This document shows positions 6,187 to 6,585 of a stretch of 6,585 nucleotides of DNA, in pieces. The position numbers and the translations under genes were made by a program. Under the pieces are notes generated by a model, which was not told the DNA's origin, ran no database searches, and was given only the letters and a program-made list of their open reading frames with translations. Every line of letters begins with the position of its first letter. Positions within the stretch are counted from its first letter, which is position 1. The DNA is from Bacteroidales bacterium (GTDB lineage: Bacteria; Bacteroidota; Bacteroidia; Bacteroidales; JAADJA01). The stretch covers positions 1-6,585 of the forward strand of contig DAOVYU010000062.1 of NCBI GenBank assembly GCA_030635465.1, in the 5' to 3' direction.

Positions 6187-6585
6187 ATGCAGGAAACGAT
6201 TTTAATCCTTGATTTTGGATCGCAATACACACAATTGATTGCCAGACGTGTAAGGGAGCTGAATGTGTATTGTGAAATTCATCCCTTTAATTCTTTTCCG
6301 AAAGTGAATAATCACATTAAAGGTGTGATACTGTCTGGAAGTCCGTTTTCTGTAAGCGATGAATCATCTCCTGTACCCGACTTATCTGAAATAAAATCTA
6401 AGCTACCTTTATTAGGTGTTTGTTATGGCGCGCAACTTTTAGCTAAAAATCTCGGTGGAGGTGTGTTGCCATCAAAAATCCGGGAATATGGCCGGGCAAA
6501 CTTATCTTTTATTGACTCTTCAAATGAGTTGATGAAAGGGATGACAAATGATTGCCAGGTGTGGATGTCTCATGGCGATACTATA
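6187..6585 (+). CDS. guaA: GMP synthase (glutamine-hydrolysing), N-terminal glutaminase part, truncated by the window edge
   Basis: Converts XMP to GMP using ATP and ammonia drawn from glutamine, the last step of guanine nucleotide synthesis. The 133 visible residues cover most of the class I glutamine amidotransferase domain; the family is about 510 residues, so the ATP-pyrophosphatase and dimerisation domains lie beyond the right edge. Evidence: the N-terminal ILILDFGSQYTQLIARRVRE (residues 5-24) is diagnostic for GuaA, the oxyanion strand reads VILSGSP (47-53), the nucleophile elbow is GVCYGAQ with catalytic Cys79, and EYGRA and VWMSHGD (125-131) follow in the expected order. The catalytic His and Glu lie outside the window. 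A TAA directly before the ATG (6184-6186) in the same frame fixes the start. There is no Shine-Dalgarno next to it. It has its own promoter, so it is probably not an operon partner of the M23 gene. Confidence 0.97.
   Translation, partial: MQETILILDFGSQYTQLIARRVRELNVYCEIHPFNSFPKVNNHIKGVILSGSPFSVSDESSPVPDLSEIKSKLPLLGVCYGAQLLAKNLGGGVLPSKIREYGRANLSFIDSSNELMKGMTNDCQVWMSHGDTI

Noticed and set aside
5858..6232. A 124-codon open frame on the minus strand spanning the M23 C terminus, the repeat cluster and the start of guaA
   Set aside because: It overlaps two well-supported genes on the opposite strand, crosses hairpin repeats and a promoter, and its translation shows no recognisable domain.
6065..6235. 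A 12-base direct repeat AATACACACAAT (6065-6076 and 6224-6235)
   Set aside because: The second copy is explained by conserved guaA codons (QYTQL), so the match is probably accidental.
1..6585. A defence system, prophage, insertion sequence or biosynthetic cluster
   Set aside because: No transposase, integrase, nuclease, toxin-antitoxin pair, phage or secondary-metabolite gene can be seen on either strand; the gene set is ordinary metabolism plus one secreted protein and one uncharacterised radical SAM protein.

Overview
The window most likely comes from a member of the Bacteroidota, probably an AT-rich environmental lineage. Three things point there: a secreted protein ending in a type IX secretion (T9SS) sorting domain, promoter-like sequences of the Bacteroidota form TTG-N19-TAnnTTTG, and start codons preceded by A/T-rich sequence rather than a strong Shine-Dalgarno. 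The genus cannot be read from this sequence.

Layout, left to right. Four genes lie on the minus strand: the N-terminal part of a class I polyphosphate kinase 2 (1-486, running off the left edge), a complete galactokinase galK (540-1703), a short-chain dehydrogenase/reductase-like protein without the usual catalytic Tyr and Lys (1775-2551), and a radical SAM protein with a CX4CX2C cluster motif (2791-3681). A degraded 114-bp palindromic intergenic repeat (2609-2722) separates the last two. A short divergent spacer (3682-3756) then leads to two plus-strand genes: a large exported M23 metallopeptidase with an N-terminal propeller-like region and a T9SS tail (3757-5973), and the glutaminase half of GMP synthase, guaA (from 6187, running off the right edge). 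Between these two lies a cluster of three related 17-22 bp repeats in inverted and direct orientation (5981-6058), followed by a near-perfect promoter for guaA that carries a palindrome over its -33 element.

Functional reading. This looks like an ordinary chromosomal region, not a defence island, prophage or biosynthetic cluster. galK (galactose to galactose-1-phosphate), ppk2 (polyphosphate-dependent nucleotide phosphorylation) and guaA (XMP to GMP) are metabolic genes with no evident shared pathway, and no galT, galE or sugar transporter is visible. The secreted M23 protein belongs to the cell-surface/T9SS cargo typical of the phylum. The points most worth a second look are the three-copy repeat upstream of guaA, the altered active site of the SDR protein, the uncharacterised radical SAM protein, and the domain combination of the M23 protein.
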